Assembly (NCBI GenBank): GCA_024235935.1
Contig: JACKLL010000007.1
Span: 62,001 to 126,000 of the forward strand
Source of the DNA: Rhodoferax sp.
GTDB lineage: Bacteria; Pseudomonadota; Gammaproteobacteria; Burkholderiales; Burkholderiaceae_C
DNA length: 64,000 nucleotides
Direction of reading: 5' to 3'
Made by a program: the position numbers and the translations under genes. Positions 29,042 to 36,771 of the stretch are shown one piece after another. Positions within the stretch are counted from its first letter, which is position 1. Every line of letters starts with the position of its first letter. Below the pieces are notes generated by a model, which saw only the letters and a program-made list of their open reading frames with translations, was not told where the DNA came from and did not search any database.

Positions 29042-29956
29042 ATGCGCACGCCCCCTTCAGCCACCTCCAGCCCCTCCCCCGCCTGGCCAGGCCTGATGCT
29101 GGCCCTGATTGGCGCCATAGGTTTCAGCGGCAAGGCCATCATCGTCAAGCTCGCTTACCGCTACGGCGTCGATGCGGTGACGCTGATCATGTACCGCATG
29201 CTGTTTGCGCTGCCGCTGTTCGTCGGCATGGCGTGGTGGTCGGGCCGCGGCAAGCCGGCTTTGAGCCGCAAGGACTGGCTCGGCGTCGTCGGCCTCGGGT
29301 TCACCGGCTACTACCTGGCGAGTTTTCTGGATTTTCTGGGGCTGGCCTATATCAGCGCGTCGCTGGAGCGGCTGATCCTGTACCTGAACCCGACCTTCGT
29401 GATGGCTCTGGGCTGGCTGATGTACCAGCGCAAGGTGCGGCCGCTGCAGATGCTGGGCATGGCGATCAGCTACGGCGGCGTGCTGCTGGTATTCGGCATG
29501 GAGCTGACGGCCCAGGGCGCCGATGCCGCCCTGGGCACCTTGCTGGTGTTTGGCAGCGCGCTGAGTTATGCGCTGTACCTCGTCTACAGCGGCGAGCTGG
29601 TGCGGCGGCTGGGCTCGCTGCGGCTGGTCGGGCTGGCCAGCTCGGTGGCCTGTGTGCTGTGCATCGCGCAGTTCCTGCTGCTGCGCCCCTTGGGCGCGGC
29701 GGCGGTCGCGCCCGAGGTGATCTGGCTCTCGCTGCTCAACGCCAGCGCCTGCACCGTGATGCCGGTGCTGATGGTGATGATGGCCGTCGAGCGCCTGGGC
29801 GCCAGCCTGGCCTCGCAGGCCGGCATGGTCGGCCCCATGGCGACCATTGCGATGGGGGCGCTGCTGCTGGGCGAACCCTTCACCGTGTGGGTGGCCCTGG
29901 GCACGGCACTGGTCATCGCAGGGATCTACGTGTTCGCCAGGGCCGGGCGACCGTGA
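29042..29956 (+). CDS. EamA/DMT-superfamily transporter
   Basis: 304 residues with about ten hydrophobic helices in two EamA repeats; the second repeat starts near ALGTLLVFGSALSYALYLVYSG. The sequence GAIGFSGKAIIVKLAYRYGVDAVTLIMYR is typical. It should be an inner-membrane exporter or permease for amino acids or other metabolites. It stands alone in its transcription unit; the GST gene on the other strand ends 19 bp away. Confidence 0.9.
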   Translation: MRTPPSATSSPSPAWPGLMLALIGAIGFSGKAIIVKLAYRYGVDAVTLIMYRMLFALPLFVGMAWWSGRGKPALSRKDWLGVVGLGFTGYYLASFLDFLGLAYISASLERLILYLNPTFVMALGWLMYQRKVRPLQMLGMAISYGGVLLVFGMELTAQGADAALGTLLVFGSALSYALYLVYSGELVRRLGSLRLVGLASSVACVLCIAQFLLLRPLGAAAVAPEVIWLSLLNASACTVMPVLMVMMAVERLGASLASQAGMVGPMATIAMGALLLGEPFTVWVALGTALVIAGIYVFARAGRP

Positions 29957-29975
29957 GATCCGCAGCGGCCAGCCC

Positions 29976-30596
29976 TCAGGGCTGCGGCTGCGACGCCTCC
30001 CAGGCCTTCAGCGCACGGACCTGCCCATGCCAGCGCTGCAGATTCGCGAATGCACCGAGCGGGTATTTGCCCGATTCCTGATTGCCGATGGGCGCGCCGA
30101 TCGCGAAGTCGGCCAGCGTGGGACCGTTCGGGCAAAGCCAGTCGGCATCGGCCAGGTGCGCGTCCAGCACCTTGGCGGCGGCCGTCATCAGCCGTTCGCC
30201 CCGGGCCACTTCGGTGGCGTCGGTGGGGCCGATGCCGAACCGTGGCTTGATCGCGTTTTCCCAGTTGAGGATGGCCGCGCCCGGCATGAAGTCCTGCCCG
30301 CACCAGAACAGCCATCGGTTGACGTCGGCGCGCGCCTTCAGGTCGGCGGGGTACAGCGTCTGGCCCGGCGTCAGGTCTGCCAGGTACTGCATGATGGCGT
30401 ACGACTCCCACAGCACAAAGCCGTCGTGTTCGAGCACCGGGACGCGATGGTTGGGGTTGAGCTTCAAAAATTCCGGGCGGTTCTGCGCGCCTTGCGCCAG
30501 GTCGACCTGCACGAGCTCGAGGTCGATGCCCAGGTGCCGGGCCGTCATCAGGACGCGACGGGCGTTGCTGGAGAGGGGGTGGTAGTAAAGGCGCAT
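29976..30596 (-). CDS. Glutathione S-transferase family protein
   Basis: 206 residues from the ATG at 30596. The N-terminal thioredoxin-fold domain begins MRLYYHPLSSNARRVLMTARHLG, with NPNHRVPVLEHD and WESYAIMQYL for glutathione contacts, including the cis-Pro and Glu-Ser pair. An all-helical C-terminal domain follows. The Ser/Asn near the N-terminus replaces the catalytic Tyr of other classes. The gene sits downstream of a WYL regulator on the same strand, and such a regulator often controls the adjacent GST. Confidence 0.9.
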   Translation of the reverse strand: MRLYYHPLSSNARRVLMTARHLGIDLELVQVDLAQGAQNRPEFLKLNPNHRVPVLEHDGFVLWESYAIMQYLADLTPGQTLYPADLKARADVNRWLFWCGQDFMPGAAILNWENAIKPRFGIGPTDATEVARGERLMTAAAKVLDAHLADADWLCPNGPTLADFAIGAPIGNQESGKYPLGAFANLQRWHGQVRALKAWEASQPQP

Positions 30597-30686
30597 GGCT
30601 CTGTCCTTGCGGTGGTGGATGGAAGCCACGATGCTAGGCAGGCCCCATGACAGAAGCTGTCAGCAGTGATGCCGCACGTGCTGACC

Positions 30687-31379
30687 TCAGGGCGGCACCG
30701 GCACGGCGTGCAGGCGCTTCCAATCCCGGACCAGCTCCCGGCGCGGCCGGGGATACCGCACCCCGTCCGGGCACAGGCCGGTCATGCGGTCGACCCGGAA
30801 GTGCCGGAAGTCGCTGCGCATTTCGCACCATGCCGCCACGACCAGCGTGTTTTCGAAGAAACCCAGCGCAATCGGCCAGACCACGCGCTCGGAGCTGGCG
30901 CCGCGGGCATCCACATAGCGCAGCTGGAGTTTGTGTTCCCGCCGGATCGCCTCGCGGATCAGGCCCAGGTGCGGCGAGAACTGGCCGGCACGCTGGGGCC
31001 GCGGCGCCCAGAGCCCGATTTCGGCGATCTTGTCGCGCAATTCCTTTTGGGATGCCGTCGCAATCTTGCCCATCGCGGATTCAGCCGCCTGCGCAAGGCC
31101 GGCGTCGCCCTGGGCGGCAACCCAGCGGCTGCCCAGCACCAGCACTTCGATCTCTTCGTCGGAGAACATCAGGGGCGGAAGAAAGAAGCCCGAGCGCAGG
31201 ATGTAGCCCACGCCGGCACTGCCGTCGATAGCCGCGCCCAGCGCCACCAGCGCGTCGATATCCCGATAGACGGTGCGGACCGACACCGCCATCTTGTCGG
31301 CCAGTTGCTGCGCGGTGATGGCGCGCTGGCGCCCGCGCAGCACCTGCATCAAGGAGAAGAGACGGGAGACTTTGTCCAT
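30687..31379 (-). CDS. HTH and WYL-domain transcriptional regulator
   Basis: 230 residues from the ATG at 31379. The N-terminal HTH_11 domain is MDKVSRLFSLMQVLRGRQRAITAQQLADKMAVSVRTVYRDIDAL, and the WYL-type domain includes IREAIRREHKLQLRYVDARGA and VWPIALGFFENTLVVAAWCE. This YafY/DeoR-like group often represses a neighbouring enzyme gene; here the GST gene follows after 90 bp. It is divergent from a GGDEF gene at 31472, so the intergenic region may serve both. Confidence 0.88.
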   Translation of the reverse strand: MDKVSRLFSLMQVLRGRQRAITAQQLADKMAVSVRTVYRDIDALVALGAAIDGSAGVGYILRSGFFLPPLMFSDEEIEVLVLGSRWVAAQGDAGLAQAAESAMGKIATASQKELRDKIAEIGLWAPRPQRAGQFSPHLGLIREAIRREHKLQLRYVDARGASSERVVWPIALGFFENTLVVAAWCEMRSDFRHFRVDRMTGLCPDGVRYPRPRRELVRDWKRLHAVPVPP

Positions 31380-31471
31380 GGTCGGGCGGGCCTGACGAAT
31401 TATGCGGGTGCAGCCACCGGGTATCATCGCGCCGCTTCGCTCGTAACCACCCAGGCCACGAAAGGCGGTTG

Positions 31472-32494
31472 ATGAACTATTCCGAGTCCAAAGAGAAAAG
31501 CGCGGAAATCCTGCGTGCCGTGATCGGGCAGATGGCCAGGCACGATGCGTCGTTCAACCCGGTCACGTTTGCCGTGTGGTACGAACACCTGGCCGGCATC
31601 AACCCCGGTCTGTCGGAGGCCTTGAACGGCGCCATCGCCCGGCTCGGCCGATTGGGCGACGATTCGATGCGGCAACTCTTCGATGCCCATGTCGCGCCAC
31701 CGGAACACCAGGTGATGAACCAGGTCGCGGAGCGCTTCCAGAAAACCATGACCGGCATGTCGGACTCCGCCACGCGGACCGGGCAAGACGCCGGCAAGTT
31801 CGGGGAGCAACTGTCGCGGCTGGCGCAGGCGCTGGAGTCACCGGACGTGGACACGCTGTCACCACACATCGTCCAGGCGCGCGAGAACGCGTCGGAGATG
31901 CGCCAGTCGGCACAGGCGCTGGAGCGGCAGGTGGCGCAAAGCCGCCAGGAAATCGCCGTGCTGCAGGCCGAGCTGGGCCGCGTGCGCCAGGAGGCCTTGC
32001 TGTGCCCGCTGACACGCGTGCTCAACCGCAGGGGCTTCGACCAGACCTTGCAGGCCATTCTGGATGGCGGAACTGCGCCGGACAAGACCCACTGCCTGGT
32101 GATGCTGGACATCGACCATTTCAAGAAGGTCAACGACACCCACGGCCATGTCATGGGCGATCGGGTCATTCAGGCCATGGGCGAGGTCATGCGTGCGTGC
32201 GTGACGGGCCAGAACGGAACCTCGCTGGCGCGCTATGGCGGCGAGGAGTTCGCCGTGCTGCTGCCCGACACGCCGATTCACGTCGCCGAAAGCGTGGCCG
32301 AGAACATTCGCCAGAAGGTCAAGGCGCTGAAGATGCGCAACCGGCAGACGCAGGAAGTGGTGCTCACCTTCACGGTATCGGCCGGCGTGACCCGCGTCGC
32401 ACAGGGCGACAAGCCCGACACCCTGATTGCGCGCGCCGACTCCGCGCTGTACCAGAGCAAGCAGAACGGCCGCGACCGGGTGACCTGCGCATAG
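31472..32494 (+). CDS. GGDEF-domain diguanylate cyclase
   Basis: 340 residues. There is no membrane segment; the first 150 residues are mostly helical, with a probable coiled coil at about 125-175 (SEMRQSAQALERQVAQSRQE, then IAVLQAELGRVRQEAL). The GGDEF domain at about 180-340 has LDIDHFKKVNDTHGHVMGD and ARYGGEEFAVLLP, so it should synthesise c-di-GMP. No RxxD inhibitory site is evident. The ATG at 31472 follows AAAGGCGG; a TTG three bases upstream is not needed. It is the only soluble cyclase in the window. Confidence 0.92.
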   Translation: MNYSESKEKSAEILRAVIGQMARHDASFNPVTFAVWYEHLAGINPGLSEALNGAIARLGRLGDDSMRQLFDAHVAPPEHQVMNQVAERFQKTMTGMSDSATRTGQDAGKFGEQLSRLAQALESPDVDTLSPHIVQARENASEMRQSAQALERQVAQSRQEIAVLQAELGRVRQEALLCPLTRVLNRRGFDQTLQAILDGGTAPDKTHCLVMLDIDHFKKVNDTHGHVMGDRVIQAMGEVMRACVTGQNGTSLARYGGEEFAVLLPDTPIHVAESVAENIRQKVKALKMRNRQTQEVVLTFTVSAGVTRVAQGDKPDTLIARADSALYQSKQNGRDRVTCA

Positions 32495-32532
32495 CGGGCC
32501 GGTGCATGCGGCCAACGCAGCTGCGCCGGCAC

Positions 32533-32562
32533 TTGCTGTCGACATTTTTTATACAACAGCAA
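32533..32562. promoter_or_regulatory. Inverted repeat TTGCTGT-N16-ACAGCAA upstream of the PEP-CTERM gene
   Basis: The arms TTGCTGT (32533-32539) and ACAGCAA (32556-32562) flank an AT-rich spacer containing six Ts. The element lies about 125-155 bp before the sigma-54-like promoter at 32686-32702, a normal distance for an enhancer-binding-protein site. It could instead terminate the GGDEF gene, but the loop is long for that. Confidence 0.35.
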
Positions 32563-32685
32563 TACAGCGTCTTCCGTGCGGATGGCGAATTGCCACCATC
32601 GCCGGATGGTGGATTCGTCCAAGCCATTGAAATGACAGGGTTTTCAGGCAGCCTTGGCCCCTCGATGCGCAACAGGCATGGTTTT

Positions 32686-32702
32686 TGGCGCAATTCATGC
32701 TT
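32686..32702 (+). promoter_or_regulatory. Possible sigma-54 (-24/-12) promoter of the PEP-CTERM gene
   Basis: The sequence TGGCGCAATTCATGCTT has the invariant GG (32687-32688) and GC (32699-32700) with exactly 10 bp between them, and good agreement with TGGCACG-N4-TTGCT otherwise. It is 38 bp from the PEP-CTERM start codon. PEP-CTERM genes in some betaproteobacteria are known to need RpoN and the PrsK/PrsR regulators, so a sigma-54 promoter is plausible here. It is read by eye and not scored. Confidence 0.45.
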
Positions 32703-32738
32703 GCTCGAGCGAATTGCCGTTTCCAGGGAGTCCGCACA

Positions 32739-33572
32739 ATGAAAAGCATGTCGCGCAGCACCAAGATCATCGCCTTGGCCGCCTCCATTCTGGGCCTGTC
32801 AGCCAGTCCCGCCGCCCAGGCCTGGGACGTGAGTACAACCGTCAACAGCTTCAGCAGCCTGTATGTCAGCAGCTGGTCGGGTGACTGGACCTGGACAACT
32901 TCTCAGGAAGGGGTGAACACCTCTTTTGGCGCCACCGGGAGTCTGCCCAACAATTTTACGTACCAGAGTTGGGATGGCAACGCGTGGCCGGAAACCTACT
33001 TCCGCCGCGAGCTCAACGAACCGGGCGGGTCGGCCATCGCCGTGGCCTACTGGACCCACAATGATGCCGCCGTCGAGGTCGCCGATAGCGCCGAGGCCTA
33101 CGTCTACGATCCCGAAAGCAGCCTGCGCAACGGCCAGGCCATGGGTGCGAAGTTCGCCTACGACTTCAAGTTCACCCTGAACCCGTTTTCCAACGCCACC
33201 ATCAGCTACGCGGACGATGATGCCTATGTGTATCTGAATTCCGAGCCTGGCGAACGCGGTGTTGCGTTTGCAGGGCTGACGCTCTATTCCACCGACGTGG
33301 ACATCAACGAATTCGGTGGCGCAAACCAGGCCTATTTCTCCAAGATCTCGGCCCTCACCGCAACCCCGGGGGGCAACCTGGTAGAGGGCTATCTGACCGG
33401 GATGGACTACACCTTCAGCAACATGACGGGCGAATCCCGCACCTACAACCTGCGCCTGGAAGGCGCGAGCTTCGTCTTCACGCAGGCCGTTCCCGAGCCG
33501 CAGACCTACGCCATGCTGCTGGCCGGGCTTGGGCTGCTCGGTTTGGCAGTCCGACGTCGTCGGGTCGCATGA
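32739..33572 (+). CDS. PEP-CTERM sorting domain protein
   Basis: 277 residues from the ATG at 32739, with AGGGAG before it. It has a signal peptide (MKSMSRSTKIIALAASILGL, cleaved near AAQA) and an aromatic, Ser/Asn/Asp-rich beta-type body. The C-terminal sorting signal comprises VPEPQTYAMLLAGLGLLGL and a basic RRRRVA tail. Exosortase should recognise the VPEP motif and release or anchor the protein at the cell surface, often in exopolysaccharide matrix. The exosortase is not in the window. Its stop overlaps the next gene's ATG by 4 bp. Confidence 0.93.
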   Translation: MKSMSRSTKIIALAASILGLSASPAAQAWDVSTTVNSFSSLYVSSWSGDWTWTTSQEGVNTSFGATGSLPNNFTYQSWDGNAWPETYFRRELNEPGGSAIAVAYWTHNDAAVEVADSAEAYVYDPESSLRNGQAMGAKFAYDFKFTLNPFSNATISYADDDAYVYLNSEPGERGVAFAGLTLYSTDVDINEFGGANQAYFSKISALTATPGGNLVEGYLTGMDYTFSNMTGESRTYNLRLEGASFVFTQAVPEPQTYAMLLAGLGLLGLAVRRRRVA

Positions 33573-34342
33573 ACGGGAGGCCGCAGCCTGCCCGCCGTGC
33601 CGCGCACGACGAGGCCAGGATTCAGCTGGCTGCAGCGCATCGCCTGGCGGCCTTGCATGAACTCGATGAGGGCATCGACAACCATTTCACGGTCACCGCG
33701 CCCGGCACGCAGGACCAGTACCTGATCCTGCCGTTCGGGCTGCACTGGTCCGAGGCCAGGGCCAGCGACATGATGACGTTCAACGAAGCCGGCGACACGC
33801 TGTCGGGTTCGGGGCCGGTGGAGCTCTCGGCCAAATGCATCCATGTGCCGATCCACCGCATCACCGGCGCCCGGGTGGTGATGCACACCCACCAGACCTG
33901 GGCCACCGCACTGAACATGCTGGACGACAACCGCCTGTTCCCGCTGTCGCAGACCGAAGCGTTCTTCGACGGGCACGTGGCCTACGACAACACCTATACC
34001 GGCCTGGCCGATTCCCTCGAGGAGGGCGAGCGGCTGGCCCGGGTGCTGGGCAAGCACCACGTCATCTTCATGAAGAACCACGGCGTGCTGGTCGTCGGCG
34101 ACACCGTGGCACAGGCCTACCGCCGGCTGTACCGCCTGGAGCGTGTATGCCGCATGCAGCTGATCGCCATGGCTGCGGCCAGCGGCACCGGCGGCAAGCT
34201 GGCGGTGCTGAGCGACGAGGTGGTCGCCCGGGTACAGGCGATCAATCCGCAGGACAGCCACTCACGCAGCGAGCGCGAACGCCTGTTCTTCGAGGCCATG
34301 ATGCGGGTGCTGGACCGCGAATTGCCGGGCTACCGGGATTAG
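33569..34342 (+). CDS. Class II aldolase/adducin family protein
   Basis: 257 residues. The class II aldolase fold is shown by DEGIDNHFTVTAPG at the start, the zinc ligands of VMHTHQTWATAL (the HTH pair) and the third histidine in MKNHGVLVVG. These enzymes split sugar phosphates or related hydroxy-acids in the cytoplasm; relatives in Burkholderiales have poorly known substrates. The ATG shares bases with the PEP-CTERM stop (33569-33572), an odd partner for a cytoplasmic enzyme. The last 70 bp recur imperfectly at 36059-36128. Confidence 0.88.
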   Translation: MNGRPQPARRAAHDEARIQLAAAHRLAALHELDEGIDNHFTVTAPGTQDQYLILPFGLHWSEARASDMMTFNEAGDTLSGSGPVELSAKCIHVPIHRITGARVVMHTHQTWATALNMLDDNRLFPLSQTEAFFDGHVAYDNTYTGLADSLEEGERLARVLGKHHVIFMKNHGVLVVGDTVAQAYRRLYRLERVCRMQLIAMAAASGTGGKLAVLSDEVVARVQAINPQDSHSRSERERLFFEAMMRVLDRELPGYRD

Positions 34343-34454
34343 CGACAGCCCCCAGGACGGCAAGGGCAACAGTCGTTCAAGCACTGCGTTGCCCGCGTGC
34401 CTGGGAGAACCGTGACACTCCCTGCACGCAGTTTGTCCGCCACTGCATCGGCGA

Positions 34455-35366
34455 TCACGGACTGCGCAGAGGTTTTGGCTGGGCGAGGAAGCGATCGAAC
34501 GCGTCGAAGAAATCCTCCGGCAGTTCGAAATAGGGCAGTGCTCCGGTCGCGAAAGTGCTGAACTGCCAGTTCGGCCTGGCTTCCACCAGCCGCTTGCCGC
34601 GGTAGTCGGTGAAGTCTCCACGGACGCCGTGCGATATCCATACCGGCATCGTGAGGCCCTCGTATACCGTGTGGATGTCGGCGCTGAACAGCTTTCCTGA
34701 CAGAAAGTGCAGCGGGGCATGCTCCGCACCGGCAACTCGCGCGCTCAGCACGTCATGGGCCCAGAGTACCTCGTCGATGTATGGCGAGCCCCAGGTGCGA
34801 CACAGGAAATAGCGGATCACACCCGGCCTGGTCAGCGCGCGAAACAGCGCTCCGCCCCAACCCGCACCAGGTCCGCGCAGTGCCCGGTACAACCAGGGCT
34901 TGCCACGCGTGCTACCGCGTGCACCACGCCATGGCGTCAGTCCCCGGAAACCGGTGGGACTGACCAGCGCCACGCTGCGATACCGGTCCGGGGCTTCCAC
35001 ACCCGCGCGCGCCAGGTATTCACACGACAGGGACAGCGCCAGCGCATCGATCGGCGCGGGCCCGCAACGCTCGCGGATCTGCACGGTCATAGCGTGGACA
35101 GCATCGGTCATCAGGCGCGGCGTGTAGTCGCGGTCGCTGCGATCGGACGCACCAAAGCCTGGCAGATCGACGGAAAAGACGGTGCGGGTCGCGCGGTAGT
35201 GTTCGTGTAGCGGTCGCATCTCGGCTGCCGACGCAGATGCGTTGATGCTGTGGATGAGTAGCAACGGCGGGCCTTGCCCCGCGACGTAGGCACTCAGGCG
35301 ACCGACGTCCTGGCTCGTGAATTCGAAGCGCTCGCCGCCGACGGCCGCTGGCAGTGTGATCGTCAT
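34455..35366 (-). CDS. Alpha/beta-hydrolase-fold protein lacking usual catalytic motifs
   Basis: 303 residues. The fold is clear from LLLIHSINASASAAEMRPL and FSVDLPGFGASDRSDRDYTP, but the nucleophile elbow reads ALSLSCEYLA where GxSxG is expected. The C-terminal histidine of the usual GAGH-type motif is missing (ATGALPYFELPEDFFDAF). It may be a pseudo-hydrolase or use a different site. Relatives of this branch exist as uncharacterised proteins. It converges with the aldolase gene and ends near the Trp-rich protein gene, which is 25 bp upstream on the same strand. Confidence 0.8.
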   Translation of the reverse strand: MTITLPAAVGGERFEFTSQDVGRLSAYVAGQGPPLLLIHSINASASAAEMRPLHEHYRATRTVFSVDLPGFGASDRSDRDYTPRLMTDAVHAMTVQIRERCGPAPIDALALSLSCEYLARAGVEAPDRYRSVALVSPTGFRGLTPWRGARGSTRGKPWLYRALRGPGAGWGGALFRALTRPGVIRYFLCRTWGSPYIDEVLWAHDVLSARVAGAEHAPLHFLSGKLFSADIHTVYEGLTMPVWISHGVRGDFTDYRGKRLVEARPNWQFSTFATGALPYFELPEDFFDAFDRFLAQPKPLRSP

Positions 35367-35391
35367 GCGCGGTGCCCGGGCGATGGTGACG

Positions 35392-35619
35392 TCAAAGCCA
35401 GCCCTGGCGCCATTGCTGGCCGTCTGCCAACGCGCGCCATCGCACCAGCGATACGCGGCCGGAGTAGACCGCCTCGATCTCGACCCACTCGACCCGAACC
35501 TCCGGTGGCTCAGGCTCGAGCACGCGAATCACGATGAAGTGCTTCTCCTTGTTGACCGGTGTCACCGCCGTCCATTTGCTGCGCAGCAGCTTCTTCGGGT
35601 TCGGCAAATTCTTGCGCAT
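35392..35619 (-). CDS. TIGR02450-type Trp-rich small protein
   Basis: 75 residues from the ATG at 35619. LPNPKKLLRSKWTAVTPVNKEKHFIVIRV at the start and VRWRALADGQQWRQGWL at the end match the TIGR02450 Trp-rich family, a small single-domain protein of unknown function found in marine and freshwater bacteria. An earlier in-frame ATG at 35667 is possible, but it adds sequence outside the family. Confidence 0.8.
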   Translation of the reverse strand: MRKNLPNPKKLLRSKWTAVTPVNKEKHFIVIRVLEPEPPEVRVEWVEIEAVYSGRVSLVRWRALADGQQWRQGWL

Positions 35620-35799
35620 CGGTTGGGCGAGCGCATCGCAGCCTGAAGGGTTGAAAGACGGGGACATGCGTGGATGATGCATCAGATTGTCGGCGAGCCC
35701 CGCGGCCACACGCCGATCATCCCTTGTCTGGTACATGCCAGGGATCGCACGGTTCGACCCGCGGCCGGGCACTGCGCACCTCGACGACAGCGACAAGGT

Positions 35800-36074
35800 T
35801 CACGCCTGCCGTGGCTCCGCGTGCGCCTGGCAGCGCGGCGCCAGAATGCGTTCTTCGCGGGCCTGCAGTCGCTCATCGTTGTAGTCGGCATATCCCAGGC
35901 TGCGAAAGAGCCGCGCGCCTGTCGCCTTGGGCACGTCGGCCATCGCGGCCCATTCGGTGGCCGAGGAGGTCAGCATGTCGTCCGCACGTTCGAGCAGCAG
36001 GGCCGCCAGCGACTTGGCGACGTTCAACAAGGCCGTCGACAGGTTGTCGGGTGCGGCCAGCGCGAGCGCCTGTT
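35800..36074 (-). pseudogene. Fragment of a MurR/RpiR-type regulator
   Basis: The minus strand encodes LLLERADDMLTSSATEWAAM followed by ADVPKATGARLFRSLGYADY, which looks like the HTH domain of RpiR-type regulators (a form of AxxAGVSxATVxRFxRxLGY). The frame ends at 35800 soon after the HTH, with no SIS domain. It abuts the copied aldolase tail at 36059-36128 on the opposite strand, so this is a residue of a lost regulator-aldolase locus. Confidence 0.5.
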
Positions 36075-36128
36075 CTTCGACGCCATGATGCGGGTGCCGG
36101 ACCGCGAACTACCGGGCTACCGGGATTG
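36059..36128 (+). pseudogene. Copied 3' tail of a class II aldolase gene
   Basis: This 70-bp stretch matches 34272-34341, the end of the intact aldolase gene, at about 64 of 70 positions by eye. It still reads RERLFFDAMMRVPDRELPGY, followed by RDW in place of RD-stop because the TAG became TGG. No aldolase body precedes it. The silent-site differences suggest an old paralogue or a transferred relative, not a recent copy. Confidence 0.65.
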
Positions 36129-36164
36129 GCGGGTGCGGCATGGGCCACGCGGCCGCCCCGCCCC

Positions 36165-36557
36165 CTACATGCCGGGTTCGATCGGGTGATCGACCGCACC
36201 CCCGTTCTCGACCCAGTCCTTGAACGCCCCGAGGTTGTAGACCTCGGCATAACCCAGGTCCTTGAGTGTCTTGCCCGCCAGCGCCGATCGGCCACCCGAG
36301 GCACAGTAGACGATGACCGGGCGGTCCTTGTGAAAGCTCTTGTCGTGGTACGGCGAATCCGGGTCGGCGCGGAACTCGAGCATGCCGCGCGAGACGTGCA
36401 CCGCCCCGCTGACCTTGCCGCTCTTCTCGACCTCGGGCGCGTCACGCACGTCGACGACGATCGCGTGTCCGGCCGCGATCATCGCCTGTGCCTGCGCCGC
36501 CGAAATGGCCGGCACTTCGGCATGCGCGGCGGCGAGCAATTGTTTCAGACCTGTCAT
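36165..36557 (-). CDS. Rhodanese-domain sulfurtransferase
   Basis: 130 residues from the ATG at 36557, preceded by AAAAGGAGAAAACC. It is a single rhodanese domain: AIVVDVRDAPEVEKSGKVSGAVHVSRGMLEF, then VIVYCASGGRSALAGKTLKDLGY with the active cysteine. It should carry persulfide sulfur in the cytoplasm. It stands alone. Confidence 0.9.
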   Translation of the reverse strand: MTGLKQLLAAAHAEVPAISAAQAQAMIAAGHAIVVDVRDAPEVEKSGKVSGAVHVSRGMLEFRADPDSPYHDKSFHKDRPVIVYCASGGRSALAGKTLKDLGYAEVYNLGAFKDWVENGGAVDHPIEPGM

Positions 36558-36771
36558 GGTTTTCTCCTTTTGGGGCGGCGTCGCGGGTGGACCCCGGCTG
36601 CTGGTGACTCTCGGGATCAGGATAGCACTGTCGGACCTCTGCCGTTCGCGCAGCAGGTCCCCCCGCGGTCGGCATCGCGGCAGGGGGCCATGCATTTTTC
36701 CGTGCCACCTGAAGGCCTCCTTCGCGCCACCAATTCCGCCTGATGGCGCGGCCGGCTTGCCAAAGGCCCGG

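Noticed and set aside
26721..29096. Long plus-strand frame (791 codons) over the GGDEF-EAL gene
   Set aside because: Same reason: shadow of the conserved minus-strand gene, with no recognisable domain.
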